NCBI GenBank assembly: GCA_030606335.1
Contig: JAUWGP010000024.1
Location: 1 to 39,406 of the forward strand
DNA length: 39,406 bases
Direction of reading: 5' to 3'
From: Caldifarciminota bacterium
GTDB taxonomy: Bacteria; Hydrothermota; UBA3073
Both the position numbers and the translations under genes were made by a program. The number at the start of each line of letters is the position of its first letter. Positions within the stretch are counted from its first letter, which is position 1. The notes beneath the pieces were generated by a model. It worked only from the letters and a program-made list of their open reading frames with translations, was not told where the DNA came from and did not search any database. Below are positions 9,001 to 16,604 of the stretch, in pieces.

Positions 9001-9838
9001 AGGTGACATAGTTCACAGGGGTTTAACAATACTTGAGGACAGCATATTAAGTTTATCCTTCATAATACCAACAGGCCTTGATTCAGGCTTCGGGAAGGTT
9101 TCTGGATACCTGTGGGATGATGAATGCGGTGGAAGTATGGCAAAATATGTATGGATTACTGGTAATGATACTATAACACAGGATACAACAGGTCCTCAGA
9201 TTGATTTGTTTGTTAATGGAAAGAAGATAACAGATAGTATGCAGGTGAAGGTTGACGACAACTTTACGATGAGTGCCCTTCTCGAGGATTCTTCTGGTAT
9301 TAAGCTTCAGAACGGCCAGGGGATAAGGCTTGAGATTAGAGGTGGTAACTATTATCATCTTGAGGATAACTTTGAATACGATATAGGCAGCTCAACAAAG
9401 GGAGAATTGGTTAGCAATATTGAGCTAAACACAATGAATATAATTGACAGTCTTACTCTGATAGTAAGGGATAATGTTGATAATGAATCGAAAATAAAGT
9501 TTTCAGTTGAGAGGACTTATGGTGGTAAAATAGTTCTGGAAAATCCTATAAACTATCCAAACCCAGTTAAAGGTGAAAAGACAAGGATAGAATTTTACTC
9601 GTCTAAAGATGGTATGGGAACGATAAAGATATTTACCATTTCTGGGAGACTTATAAAGACCCTTACTCTCCAAAACGTTAGATCAGGTACTAACAGCAAA
9701 TATTGGGATATACGAGATGAGTTCCACGACAAAGTTGGAAATGGTTTATATATTTATAAAATCGAGGTTACGGGTACTGGCAATGAATCCTCTAAATGGA
9801 GTGCCTTTTGTATTGGGAAGATAATAGTAATGCGATAA
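6041..9838 (+). CDS. Peptidase C25 (gingipain) family protein, PorU-like, with T9SS C-terminal domain
   Basis: 1265 aa. The N-terminus (about 1-18) is a signal peptide. A beta-rich N-terminal region of about 550 residues precedes a gingipain-type caspase-like domain (about 575-930). The catalytic pair is visible as F-M-G-H795-G-N and Y-G-S-C830-G-V-G. The C-terminal 90 residues begin N-Y-P-N-P-V-K-G, carry I-K-I-F-T-I-S-G-R-L and end K-I-I-V-M-R, as in type A sorting domains. The long N-terminal region and the W-D-x-R-D...G-N-G-L-Y-I-Y-K stretch fit PorU, the T9SS sortase that removes the sorting domain from cargo and itself keeps one. It could instead be an ordinary secreted C25 protease. 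A consensus promoter lies upstream; there is no clear SD. The presence of sprA in the same window favours the sortase reading. Confidence 0.75.
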   Translation: MSSFLLLFLILITPGLSILDSDETGLTILYSPTTITFGDYVHVEGAAYPDESGVPCIPEIYVYIAIPPGCEVKFDVRESTLKETRMMDIAPVPEVHEWGYEYKRNPSIYEKDILYPPEIVSIKERGFIRSQEFILLKLQPVRYNPKKGMVKTYEQLIINVRFIGGKPGQILEEPLFEHIFREFFINYENSKNWRKKPERKMGKYNNNTWLKIELDKVGIYKINYDDLRKAGLDPDFINPLSFRLFTQGGSMEIPTDDTLKEVPIYIKDDDIYFYATSTDGYGKNGISYASPSDTVYLFPNIFTDINVYWLTYGGLGRRDSISGNLGAAIPFIPQDFKDTIHFEEDYLCPAKSGRGWAWFELKRTILSPTSYNLSFELPKLEGSTADGRFGIYGYTKDRNGFNMYHDVKLYINGEEIIEDTWRGGHSLNPYLILTEVSNLNEGQNELMVELWPGPDADTLDWIYFDNFELIPTLTYEQYNGMLHFQADEGDTIEFHLNGFDKTPIIFNIDDELLPIRITDITYQDGEVIFQSTSKGPYYAATTFKSPKSLTIKDPFNLINIDTQNFDYIIITKDDFKYIAQELARYREEKDSITTKVVLIDNIYDNFSFGLKNPYGIRNFLKFAYENWNTYYILLLGSGTYDYRSEIEKNIIPPWEEGYRLGEFGLSPHENPCYDNWFAMVSGDDNMPDMVISRITAESRDDSRQAVEKILDYEASFGPWRSRILLSADDEYGAKKQGEQTHTEHCEYLSSITPSSYNIFKLYLINYPPDEQGTKGNIDMIKNLNKGIYYGVFMGHGNYKQLAHENIWTSPKDVYALSNNEKYSIFFYGSCGVGAFDRPYTRCTADLMQIVDERGSIATIAATRSTYPADNTSMSTPLYNHIVVAPEKSVGEAFFLSFSTGNPKKYILFGEPLTNISRYRNSQIHTSTDSLLGGMHLEVTGESEDIDTGYVYITLYDAENRWIYNWSTHQRRIWDGPPATNEIEYTELGDIVHRGLTILEDSILSLSFIIPTGLDSGFGKVSGYLWDDECGGSMAKYVWITGNDTITQDTTGPQIDLFVNGKKITDSMQVKVDDNFTMSALLEDSSGIKLQNGQGIRLEIRGGNYYHLEDNFEYDIGSSTKGELVSNIELNTMNIIDSLTLIVRDNVDNESKIKFSVERTYGGKIVLENPINYPNPVKGEKTRIEFYSSKDGMGTIKIFTISGRLIKTLTLQNVRSGTNSKYWDIRDEFHDKVGNGLYIYKIEVTGTGNESSKWSAFCIGKIIVMR

Positions 9839-9897
9839 ATTATCAAGTGTTAAGTGACAATCTTAGATAATCTTATATTTGTAAAGGAGTTAAATTA

Positions 9898-10815
9898 ATG
9901 GAGAGTATACTGATAACTGGAGGAGCAGGATTTATAGGTTCTCATCTTGTGGATGCTTTAATAGATAAAGGCTATGATGTTCATATAATAGATGATCTCT
10001 CTATGGGAAAGGAAAAGAATATAAATCCACGTTCAACCTTTCACAAAATACAGATTCAGGATAAGAGAGTAGAAGAAATATTTAAAAAAATAAACTTTAT
10101 TTATGTGTTTCACCTTGCAGCACAAGCCGATGTCAGAAGGTCATGCAGTGATCCAATGTATGACGCAAATAGTAATATAATGGGAACTTTAAACATACTT
10201 TCTCTAAGTAGAAAATATGGGTTGAAAAAATTCATATTTTCTTCTTCTGGAGGCGTGATATATGGTGATGTGAAAACAGCTGCAATAGAGACCTCTCCAG
10301 CACAACCTATATCACCTTATGGTATATCAAAATTTTCAGACGAGCTTTATATTATTTTTTTTAGGAAGTTTTTCCCCTATACCATCTTGCGATATGCCAA
10401 TGTCTATGGCGAAAGACAGGACCCTTCTGGGGAGGCTGGTGTCGTATCTATATTTACCAAGAATATGTTAAATGGAGAACCATGCACATTGTATGGATAT
10501 GGTAAACCACAAAGGGATTATGTTTATGTCCGAGATGTTGTGAAAGCAAACATTCTTTCTTTACAGAGAGGAGATAATGAAATCTTAAACATAGGAACAG
10601 GAGTGGCTACAACTGTTGAAGAACTGTACTCTCATCTACAAAAAATAACAAACTATGATATTACTCCTGTATACAAACCTTTAAGAGAAGGAGAATTAAA
10701 ATCAAATTATCTTTGTATTAAAAAGGCAAAAAATGTTTTAGGTTGGGAACCATCTATCCAGTTACAGGAAGGTCTTAAGAAGGTAGCTAAATGGCTAAGA
10801 GTGAATGATAAATAA
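9898..10815 (+). CDS. NAD-dependent epimerase/dehydratase (extended SDR, GalE-like)
   Basis: 305 aa, with AAAGGAG upstream of the ATG. The Rossmann motif G8-G-A-G-F-I-G14 and the acidic pair after the second strand (I-D-D at 31-33) indicate NAD(H) use. The catalytic motifs are S-S-S-G-G (115-119) and Y141-G-I-S-K145. R-Y-A-N-V-Y-G and Q-R-D-Y-V-Y-V are substrate-side motifs of nucleotide-sugar epimerases and dehydratases such as UDP-glucose 4-epimerase. The length is usual for the short bacterial form. The next gene, 38 bp downstream on the same strand, is a nucleotide-sugar-type Gfo/Idh dehydrogenase. The pair probably makes a sugar precursor for a surface glycan. Exact substrate unknown. 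Confidence 0.85.
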   Translation: MESILITGGAGFIGSHLVDALIDKGYDVHIIDDLSMGKEKNINPRSTFHKIQIQDKRVEEIFKKINFIYVFHLAAQADVRRSCSDPMYDANSNIMGTLNILSLSRKYGLKKFIFSSSGGVIYGDVKTAAIETSPAQPISPYGISKFSDELYIIFFRKFFPYTILRYANVYGERQDPSGEAGVVSIFTKNMLNGEPCTLYGYGKPQRDYVYVRDVVKANILSLQRGDNEILNIGTGVATTVEELYSHLQKITNYDITPVYKPLREGELKSNYLCIKKAKNVLGWEPSIQLQEGLKKVAKWLRVNDK

Positions 10816-10853
10816 TTAATGCATTTTATTTTCTATATCTAAGGAGCTTTAAT

Positions 10854-11846
10854 ATGCCTAATATTGGAGTAATAGGTGCTGGGTACTGGGGTCCCAATCT
10901 TATAAGAAATTTCAATCAGATTGGTGCACTAAAGATTGTATGTGACAAAGATAGCTCTAAGCTTGAAAAGATAAATGAAAAGTACAGGGATGTAGAAACT
11001 ACCGAAAACATTGAGAGATTGTTTGAGCTATCAGACGCAGTGGCTATAGCAACAGGAGGTGGTTCACACTATCAACTTTCAAAATTAGCATTGGAACAGG
11101 GAAAAGACATTTTTGTAGAAAAACCACTTGCCTTAACCTTAGAAAATGGAAAACAGCTTGTAAAACTGGCAAATGAAAAAAATTGTATACTTATGGTTGG
11201 TCACCTTCTCCTATACCATCCAGCAGTTAAATGTCTTAAAAAGTATGTAGATGACGGGGTTCTTGGTACTATAAGATATATATATTCCCATCGTGTTAAC
11301 CTGGGTAGGATAAGAGAAGATGAAAACGCACTATGGAGTTTTGGCCCTCATGACATTTCTGTTATTCTCTACCTTTTAGGAGAGGAACCAATAAAGGTTA
11401 TGGCTATTGGAGAATCTTATATTATGGATGGTGTACCAGATGTAGTCTTTTTGGTTCTTTACTTTGCTCACAAAATACTTGTTCATATACACCTTTCCTG
11501 GCTCGATCCACACAAGTTAAGAAAGTTTACTATAGTAGGTGATAAGAAGATGGCAGTATTCGATGATATGGAAGCAGGAGAAAAGATTAGATTGTATGAC
11601 AAGGGTGTTGAATTCAAGGGGGAGTATACAAACTTTGGTGAGGCTCTATCCTTAAGGAGTGGTGATATCTTAATACCAAAGGTTAGTAACAAAGAACCAC
11701 TCTCCATTGAGTGTGAAGAATTTGTAGACTGTGTAACAAATAGAAAGAACCCTCTATCTGATGGAGAACTTGCATTAAAGGTGTTACATGTATTAGATTC
11801 TGCTCAGGAATCTATTGAACATGGTGGAAAATGGATACAGTTGTGA
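10854..11846 (+). CDS. Gfo/Idh/MocA family oxidoreductase (WlbA-like sugar dehydrogenase)
   Basis: 330 aa, with AAGGAG upstream of the ATG. The N-terminal Rossmann fold has G8-A-G-Y-W-G-P-N; the conserved E89-K-P follows. The C-terminal half has N-L-G-R-I-R-E-D-E-N and L-W-S-F-G-P-H-D-I-S, which closely recall WlbA-type UDP-N-acetyl-glucosaminuronate 3-dehydrogenases, with the His in G-P-H-D as the likely catalytic residue. The enzyme would oxidise a nucleotide sugar at C3 before amination or epimerisation. It follows the epimerase gene and is likely co-transcribed with it. No aminotransferase or acetyltransferase lies beside it in this window. The substrate is inferred from the motif only. 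Confidence 0.8.
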   Translation: MPNIGVIGAGYWGPNLIRNFNQIGALKIVCDKDSSKLEKINEKYRDVETTENIERLFELSDAVAIATGGGSHYQLSKLALEQGKDIFVEKPLALTLENGKQLVKLANEKNCILMVGHLLLYHPAVKCLKKYVDDGVLGTIRYIYSHRVNLGRIREDENALWSFGPHDISVILYLLGEEPIKVMAIGESYIMDGVPDVVFLVLYFAHKILVHIHLSWLDPHKLRKFTIVGDKKMAVFDDMEAGEKIRLYDKGVEFKGEYTNFGEALSLRSGDILIPKVSNKEPLSIECEEFVDCVTNRKNPLSDGELALKVLHVLDSAQESIEHGGKWIQL

Positions 11847-11860
11847 AATTAAAAATAAAA

Positions 11861-11890
11861 CAAATCCTTGTGAAAAGGTTTGAATAAATT
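11861..11890 (+). terminator. Possible weak terminator after the Gfo/Idh gene
   Basis: An imperfect hairpin CAAATCCTT-gtgaa-AAGGTTTG (11861-11882, one T/T mismatch) is followed by an AT-rich stretch with only short T runs. It lies 15 nt after the stop and could end the sugar-gene transcript before the next gene at 11934. Confidence 0.3.
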
Positions 11891-11933
11891 TTAATTTTTG
11901 ATATTTAATATTTGATATTATTATGGGGGTATT

Positions 11934-12623
11934 ATGAGGCAGTTCGTAGTTATAGGTCTTGGAAGATTTGGAATTACTGTTGCAAAAATACTTGCCAAAA
12001 AGGGATTCCAGGTAATTGCGATCGATTCTGATGAAGAAAGGGTTCGTGATGCCTCTGAGTTTGCAACCATAGCTGTCCAATTAGATGCAACAGATTCTGC
12101 CTCACTACAGAAAATAGGACTTAAGGACGTTGATGCTGCTATTATAGCAGTTGGAGAAAATATATCTGCCTCTATCCTTATAACAATGATATGTAAAGAT
12201 GCTGGCATTCCAACCGTGATTTCAAAGGCTACAAATCCTCTTCAGGGAAAAATACTCGCAAAAATTGGTGCTGATAAGGTCGTCTTTCCAGAACGGGATA
12301 TGGGAGAAAAACTTGCCGAATCACTGGCATCTCCAGGTATCTTTGATTATATATCGGTTTCAAAGGACCACTCAATTATGGAAATATCAGCACCATCAGT
12401 CTTTATTGGAAAAACTTTAGGAGATGTTAATCTCAGAGCAAAATATGGGGTTACTGTTATAGCCATAAAACACAAAGTTCCAGGGATAGATGAACAGGGT
12501 GAATCGACATTTAGTCAAGAAATTATTATTGCACCAACTTCAAAGGATACAATATCGAAGGGTGATACTCTTGTTGTTCTCGGGAAAATTAAAGATTTAG
12601 AAAGACTAAAGGGATTAATATGA
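11934..12623 (+). CDS. ktrA: KtrA/TrkA-type potassium-uptake regulatory subunit (RCK domains)
   Basis: 229 aa. The RCK_N Rossmann domain opens with V-I-G-L-G-R-F-G and has I-D-S-D at about 29-32, which binds NAD(H) or ATP/ADP. The RCK_C (TrkA_C) domain covers about 140-229, with the typical G-K-T-L-G-D-V-N-L and G-D-T-L-V-V-L-G motifs. The protein would be a cytosolic gating ring for a KtrB/TrkH potassium channel. The channel gene is not adjacent: upstream is a sugar dehydrogenase and downstream a TPR gene. ATGGGGGT-type sequence lies just before the ATG. Its last codon and stop overlap the start of the TPR gene (ATGA), suggesting coupled translation. The gene name is a family-level call; TrkA-like is equally fair. 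Confidence 0.85.
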   Translation: MRQFVVIGLGRFGITVAKILAKKGFQVIAIDSDEERVRDASEFATIAVQLDATDSASLQKIGLKDVDAAIIAVGENISASILITMICKDAGIPTVISKATNPLQGKILAKIGADKVVFPERDMGEKLAESLASPGIFDYISVSKDHSIMEISAPSVFIGKTLGDVNLRAKYGVTVIAIKHKVPGIDEQGESTFSQEIIIAPTSKDTISKGDTLVVLGKIKDLERLKGLI

Positions 12624-12883
12624 AAAAAAAACCAGAACTTGATGACCTAATAGAGATTGCGAAATTCAATTTTTTATCCTCAAGATATGAAGCTGCAATA
12701 AATATATGGAAAAATGCGCTCAAATTATCTCCTAATAATCCTCAAATATACTACAATATGGGTATAGCATACGAGAGTCTTAATAACCTGGATGATGCAA
12801 AGATTTGCTTTCAGAAGGTTATAGAGCTGCAGCCTGAAAATAAACAGGCAAAAGAACATTTAGAAAACATTGTTGGAGCATAA
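12620..12883 (+). CDS. Small TPR-repeat protein
   Basis: 87 aa, starting in the ATGA overlap with the preceding gene. It contains about two tetratricopeptide repeats, with A-I-N-I-W-K-N-A-L-K-L-S-P-N-N-P followed by Y-Y-N-M-G-I-A-Y-E and D-A-K-I-C-F-Q-K-V-I-E-L-Q-P-E-N. There is no signal peptide, so it is probably a cytosolic protein-protein interaction module. Its tight coupling to the KtrA-like gene and the 69 bp (or 6 bp, depending on start) to the Memo-AMMECR1 gene suggest an operon. The partner is unknown. Confidence 0.8.
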   Translation: MKKKPELDDLIEIAKFNFLSSRYEAAINIWKNALKLSPNNPQIYYNMGIAYESLNNLDDAKICFQKVIELQPENKQAKEHLENIVGA

Positions 12884-12934
12884 ATAAACATGTATCTAAA
12901 AATTCTAACAACAATATTATTCCTCCTTTTTTCT

Positions 12935-12950
12935 GGGGGAGAGGGAGAGA
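12935..12950 (+). promoter_or_regulatory. Strong RBS that decides the Memo-AMMECR1 start
   Basis: The purine run GGGGGAGAGGGAGAGA contains GGAG about 5 nt before the ATG at 12953. The in-frame ATG at 12890 has only a distant GGAG. The family's usual N-terminus (R-x-P-A-V-A-G-x-F-Y-P within the first residues) also fits the 12953 start. Confidence 0.6.
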
Positions 12951-12952
12951 AT

Positions 12953-14407
12953 ATGATTACAAGACAGCCAGCAGTAGCGGGTCAATTTTATCCTTATGAT
13001 AGAAAAGAACTCAAGTCAGTTATAAAAAAATATATAGATGCTGCAGATGATCTTGGTATAAAAGGATATGTAAGCGGCTTAATATGCCCACATGCCGGTT
13101 ATCCATTTTCTGGTCAGACTGCTGCATATGCTTTTCGTCAGATAGTGGAAAGAACCTACAAAACCGTTGTTGTAATTGGTCCCTCACACAATGCATACTT
13201 TGATGGTATAAGTATACAGCCTGCTGGATACTTCGTAACACCTTTGGGAAGTTTAGAAATTGATATAGATTTTGTGAAGAAACTATATGACAAATTGGAT
13301 TTTTCAGGATACGTTAAACAAGCCGATATTCCCGAACACTCAATTGAGGTTGAAATTCCTTTCCTTCAGTATGTCCTTGGAGATTTCAAACTCGTTCCAA
13401 TAATCATTGGTAACCAATCTATGGACATACTTTCAGAACTTTCCTCTGTTCTTGCATCTATCTCAGATGAGGATGTCCTGTTTGTTGCATCTTCGGACTT
13501 CTATCATGGTTATGATTACAATGAATGTCTCAGAAAGGTTGACGCTGCTGTAGATCTAATTAAAAAATATGATACAGAAAGTTTCTATAACTTAGCAACG
13601 GAGGAGAAGGATATAGCATGTGGGTATGGACCTATAGTCAGTGTTATGCTTACCTGTAATGAATTGGGGGCAGATAATATTTCACTTACCGGTGTGACAA
13701 ACTCAGGAGATATAACACGAATTAAGACTCCTGGAAGATGGGTAGTTGGATATTCAAGCTTCGTTATATATAAAGATAAGGAAAAAACTCCAGGTTCAGG
13801 CAAGGATGAAATACAAAGAAACGATACATCAGATGAGCCAGCAAAAGAAGAAAAAGAGATTATAGAAGGTTTTCTCACAGAGAAAGAAAAAGGTAAGCTC
13901 CTTGAAATTGCACGATATTCTATAGAATGTGCAGCAAAAGGGGAACAGCTTCCAAAAGCAGAAACTGAATTTGCAACTCTTGAAGAAAAGAAGGGAGCAT
14001 TTGTAACATTAGAAAAACATGGACACCTACGGGGATGTATCGGTTATATATACCCTGTTAAACCTCTATTTCAGACTATAAATGAGATGGCTCGACAAGC
14101 TGCGATAGGTGACCCGCGGTTTCCTCCTCTTAAAGTAGACGAACTTCCTGATATCAAAATTGAGATATCTGTTTTGACTCCTCTTAAAAAGATTGACAAT
14201 ATCGAAGAGATTAAAGTAGGTAAACATGGACTGTATATAGTGAAGGGAGCTTTTTCCGGACTCCTGCTCCCACAGGTTGCTACAGATTATGGCTGGGACA
14301 GGGAAACCTTCCTACAACAGGTCTCAAGGAAAGCAGGATTACCCCCACAGGCATGGGAAGATGCAGAACTATATATATTTGAGGCTGAGATATTTGGAGA
14401 GGATTGA
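12953..14407 (+). CDS. AmmeMemoRadiSam B (Memo) - AMMECR1 fusion protein
   Basis: 484 aa from the ATG at 12953, or 505 aa from 12890, which would add a hydrophobic N-terminus. Residues about 1-275 are the Memo-like domain (system protein B): P-A-V-A-G-Q-F-Y-P, I-C-P-H-A-G-Y near residue 47, E-H-S-I-E-V-E-I-P-F and S-S-D-F-Y-H, the His/Asp/Cys-type metal-site surroundings of that family. After an acidic, charged linker comes an AMMECR1 domain (about 305-484) with its hallmark L-R-G-C-I-G-Y near 359-365 and D-P-R-F-P-P. The two families often sit next to a radical SAM enzyme (AmrS), which is absent here. Biochemical role uncertain. The hydrophobic extension M-Y-L-K-I-L-T-T-I-L-F-L-L-F could be a real signal sequence, but cytosolic Memo proteins lack one. 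Confidence 0.88.
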   Translation: MITRQPAVAGQFYPYDRKELKSVIKKYIDAADDLGIKGYVSGLICPHAGYPFSGQTAAYAFRQIVERTYKTVVVIGPSHNAYFDGISIQPAGYFVTPLGSLEIDIDFVKKLYDKLDFSGYVKQADIPEHSIEVEIPFLQYVLGDFKLVPIIIGNQSMDILSELSSVLASISDEDVLFVASSDFYHGYDYNECLRKVDAAVDLIKKYDTESFYNLATEEKDIACGYGPIVSVMLTCNELGADNISLTGVTNSGDITRIKTPGRWVVGYSSFVIYKDKEKTPGSGKDEIQRNDTSDEPAKEEKEIIEGFLTEKEKGKLLEIARYSIECAAKGEQLPKAETEFATLEEKKGAFVTLEKHGHLRGCIGYIYPVKPLFQTINEMARQAAIGDPRFPPLKVDELPDIKIEISVLTPLKKIDNIEEIKVGKHGLYIVKGAFSGLLLPQVATDYGWDRETFLQQVSRKAGLPPQAWEDAELYIFEAEIFGED

Positions 14408-14460
14408 AGGTAAAACACTATATTTTTCTTATTACCTTTAGGATGCTAAGTGGTCTAATC

Positions 14461-14979
14461 CTACTCGTATTTTATCAGGCTCAAAATATCATAACCACTT
14501 AATTTTTCCCTTCCTTTTAAAGAAACAAGTTCCACAAGAAATGAAACACCAATAATTTCTCCACCCATTCTTTTTATAAGCTTACATATTGCAGATGCTG
14601 TACCTCCAGTAGCAAGAAGGTCATCAAAAATCAAAATTTTTTCACCTTTTTTTACAGCATCAGAATGGACTTCGAATATATTCTTCCCATACTCAAGTTC
14701 ATAATCAATTTTTATGGTCTTGTGTGGCAGTTTTCCAGACTTCCTTACAGGTACTATACCTGTATCAAGGACGTATGCAAGAGCTCCGCTGAATATAAAA
14801 CCTCTTGATTCAGCCGATATAATCTTATCTATCTCCATATCTTTGTAATAATCCGTAAAGAAATCTATTGACTTTCTGAATGCATAACTATCCCCTATTA
14901 GAGGGGTAATATCTCTAAAAATTATTCCTTTCTTTGGAAAATCAGGGATATTTCTTATATATCTTTTCCAGTCTTCCAT
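14461..14979 (-). CDS. apt: Adenine phosphoribosyltransferase
   Basis: 172 aa, the standard length. It converts adenine and PRPP to AMP in purine salvage, in the cytosol. It begins with I-P-D-F-P-K-K-G-I-I-F-R-D-I-T-P-L, the typical Apt N-terminal signature, has A-E-S-R-G-F at 56-61, and carries the PRPP-binding loop I-L-I-F-D-D-L-L-A-T-G-G-T-A (115-128). CCAGGAGG precedes the ATG with 5 nt spacing. The leader carries a motif also found before the Trm112-like gene. It converges with the Memo-AMMECR1 gene, 53 bp away, with no clear terminator between them. Confidence 0.95.
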   Translation of the reverse strand: MEDWKRYIRNIPDFPKKGIIFRDITPLIGDSYAFRKSIDFFTDYYKDMEIDKIISAESRGFIFSGALAYVLDTGIVPVRKSGKLPHKTIKIDYELEYGKNIFEVHSDAVKKGEKILIFDDLLATGGTASAICKLIKRMGGEIIGVSFLVELVSLKGREKLSGYDILSLIKYE

Positions 14980-15016
14980 GAAAGCCTCCTGGTATAATAT
15001 TCGGTAGTATGCAAAA
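14980..15016 (-). promoter_or_regulatory. Leader motif of apt shared with the 5718 gene
   Basis: On the - strand TTTTGCATACTACCG (15016-15002) is followed by exactly 22 nt and the apt ATG. The same motif with one change and the same spacing precedes the Trm112-like gene. A TATTAT in the 22-nt stretch could be a -10 box, but no matching -35 box is placed correctly. Confidence 0.5.
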
Positions 15017-15031
15017 TCTAACCACAGACCT

Positions 15032-15049
15032 GCCTTCTTACAAGAAGGC
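15032..15049. repeat. Perfect 8-bp inverted repeat between proS and apt
   Basis: GCCTTCTT-AC-AAGAAGGC, flanked by CCTGCC/GGCAGG that allow alternative longer pairing. There is no T run after it on the - strand, so it is not a standard terminator for proS. Confidence 0.5.
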
Positions 15050-15170
15050 GTCAGGCAGGGAAGAGATTATTTATTTTTTTATCTTTTTTTTTTAACTCAT
15101 ACATTTCTCTTTCAATCCCTGTGAATTTAAATCTTTTATCAACCGGGAGCTTAGGAAATTTGTAATAACC

Positions 15171-16604
15171 TCAATATGCCTTAGCAAATACGACTCTCAT
15201 TTTCGACTCTTTCCCACACTGGATGCATTTACCCTTTTCAACATTTCCATTTATAGGGATACATCTTATAGTCATATTCGTTTTCTTTTGTATATCCTCT
15301 TCGCATTTTGCCTCTCCGCACCAGTGAGATAGAATAAATCCTTTTTTGTCCTTAAATTCTTTCCAATCATCTACAACGTATGTATTGTCTTCCATAAATC
15401 TCTTTGCCTTATCAAATAGACTCTCCTGAATAGCTTCAAGTGTACTTATTACTACCTCTACTGACTTACTTTCCTTTACGATAATCCTTTCTCCCCCATC
15501 TCTTCTTGCAATTGTCACTGTAGAATTTTTTAAGTCCCTTGGTCCAATTTCAACTCTCAGAGGTACTCCTTTCATCTCCCATTCATTGAATTTATACCCA
15601 GGAGTAAATTCCTCTCTTGTATCGGTATGAAATCTTATAGGCAAATTAGCATATATACCATTTGATACAAATTTCCCCTCAAGAGAATGAATGGCTTGTA
15701 ACACCTTTTCCTTTTCATCACCCTTCCATATAGGAATTAATACAACCTGTATAGGTGCAATCATTGGGGGCAGGACTAACCCAATGTCATCTCCATGAAC
15801 CATTACAATTGCTCCTATAAGACGCGTAGATACGCCCCACGAGGTCTGCCATACGTATTCAAGCTTATTCTCTTTTGTTTGATATGTAATGTCAAAAGGT
15901 TTGGCAAAGTTTTGACCAAGATCATGAGAAGTTCCAGCCTGAAGTGATTTTTTATCACCCATCATCGCCTCAATAGTATAGGTTTCAAGTGCACCTGGAA
16001 ACCTCTGAGCCTCTGATTTTCTTCCATATATAATTGGTATAGCCAGAACACTCTGCATAAAACCTTCATAAATAGAAAGAATTCTTAGTGTCATTTCCTG
16101 AGCCTCTGTATGGTCTGCATGTGCAGTATGCCCCTCCTGCCACAGAAACTCAGTCGTTCGGAGAAATAGTCTGGTTCTCATTTCCCATCTTACAATATTT
16201 GCCCATTGGTTAATCAATAGTGGTAAATCCCTGAAAGATTGTATCCATTTGCTGAACATAGCATTTATGATAGTCTCTGAGGTGGGTCTTACAACCAGTT
16301 TCTCTTCTAATTCTTTACCACCACCATAGGTAACAACGGCAAGTTCCGGAGAAAAACCAGTCAGGTGTTCAGCCTCCTTGTGTATAAAACTCTCAGGTAT
16401 AAAAAGAGGGAAATATGCATTCTTTACACCAACTGACTTGATCATCTTGTCCAGAATAGACTGAATATTTTCCCATATCCCATATCCATAAGGTCTTATA
16501 ATCATGCAACCTTTTACAGGCGCATAATCTGCCAACTCTGCTCTTAGAACTATGTTATTATACCACGCAGAGAAATCCATCTCTCTTGAATTTTTCTTAC
16601 TCAT
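15171..16604 (-). CDS. proS: Prolyl-tRNA synthetase (short, archaeal/eukaryal-type ProS)
   Basis: 477 aa, the size of the ProRS form without the bacterial editing insertion. It charges tRNA-Pro with proline. Motif 2 surroundings are visible as R-P-T-S-E-T and R-W-E-M-R-T-R-L-F-L-R-T-T-E-F, followed by W-Q-E-G-H-T-A-H. A C-terminal zinc-type region has Cys pairs (W-C-G-E-A-K-C and I-Q-C-G-K-E), and the chain ends in the conserved Tyr (A-K-A-Y). AAGGA lies about 8 nt before the ATG. After the TGA stop the same frame stays open for 39 more codons (see findings). Neighbours are apt downstream and sprA upstream, with no functional link. Confidence 0.95.
   Translation of the reverse strand: MSKKNSREMDFSAWYNNIVLRAELADYAPVKGCMIIRPYGYGIWENIQSILDKMIKSVGVKNAYFPLFIPESFIHKEAEHLTGFSPELAVVTYGGGKELEEKLVVRPTSETIINAMFSKWIQSFRDLPLLINQWANIVRWEMRTRLFLRTTEFLWQEGHTAHADHTEAQEMTLRILSIYEGFMQSVLAIPIIYGRKSEAQRFPGALETYTIEAMMGDKKSLQAGTSHDLGQNFAKPFDITYQTKENKLEYVWQTSWGVSTRLIGAIVMVHGDDIGLVLPPMIAPIQVVLIPIWKGDEKEKVLQAIHSLEGKFVSNGIYANLPIRFHTDTREEFTPGYKFNEWEMKGVPLRVEIGPRDLKNSTVTIARRDGGERIIVKESKSVEVVISTLEAIQESLFDKAKRFMEDNTYVVDDWKEFKDKKGFILSHWCGEAKCEEDIQKKTNMTIRCIPINGNVEKGKCIQCGKESKMRVVFAKAY

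Noticed and set aside
14980-15060. Purine riboswitch before apt
   Set aside because: The leader is too short and has no three-stem junction of that class; the only notable element is the motif shared with the 5718 gene.
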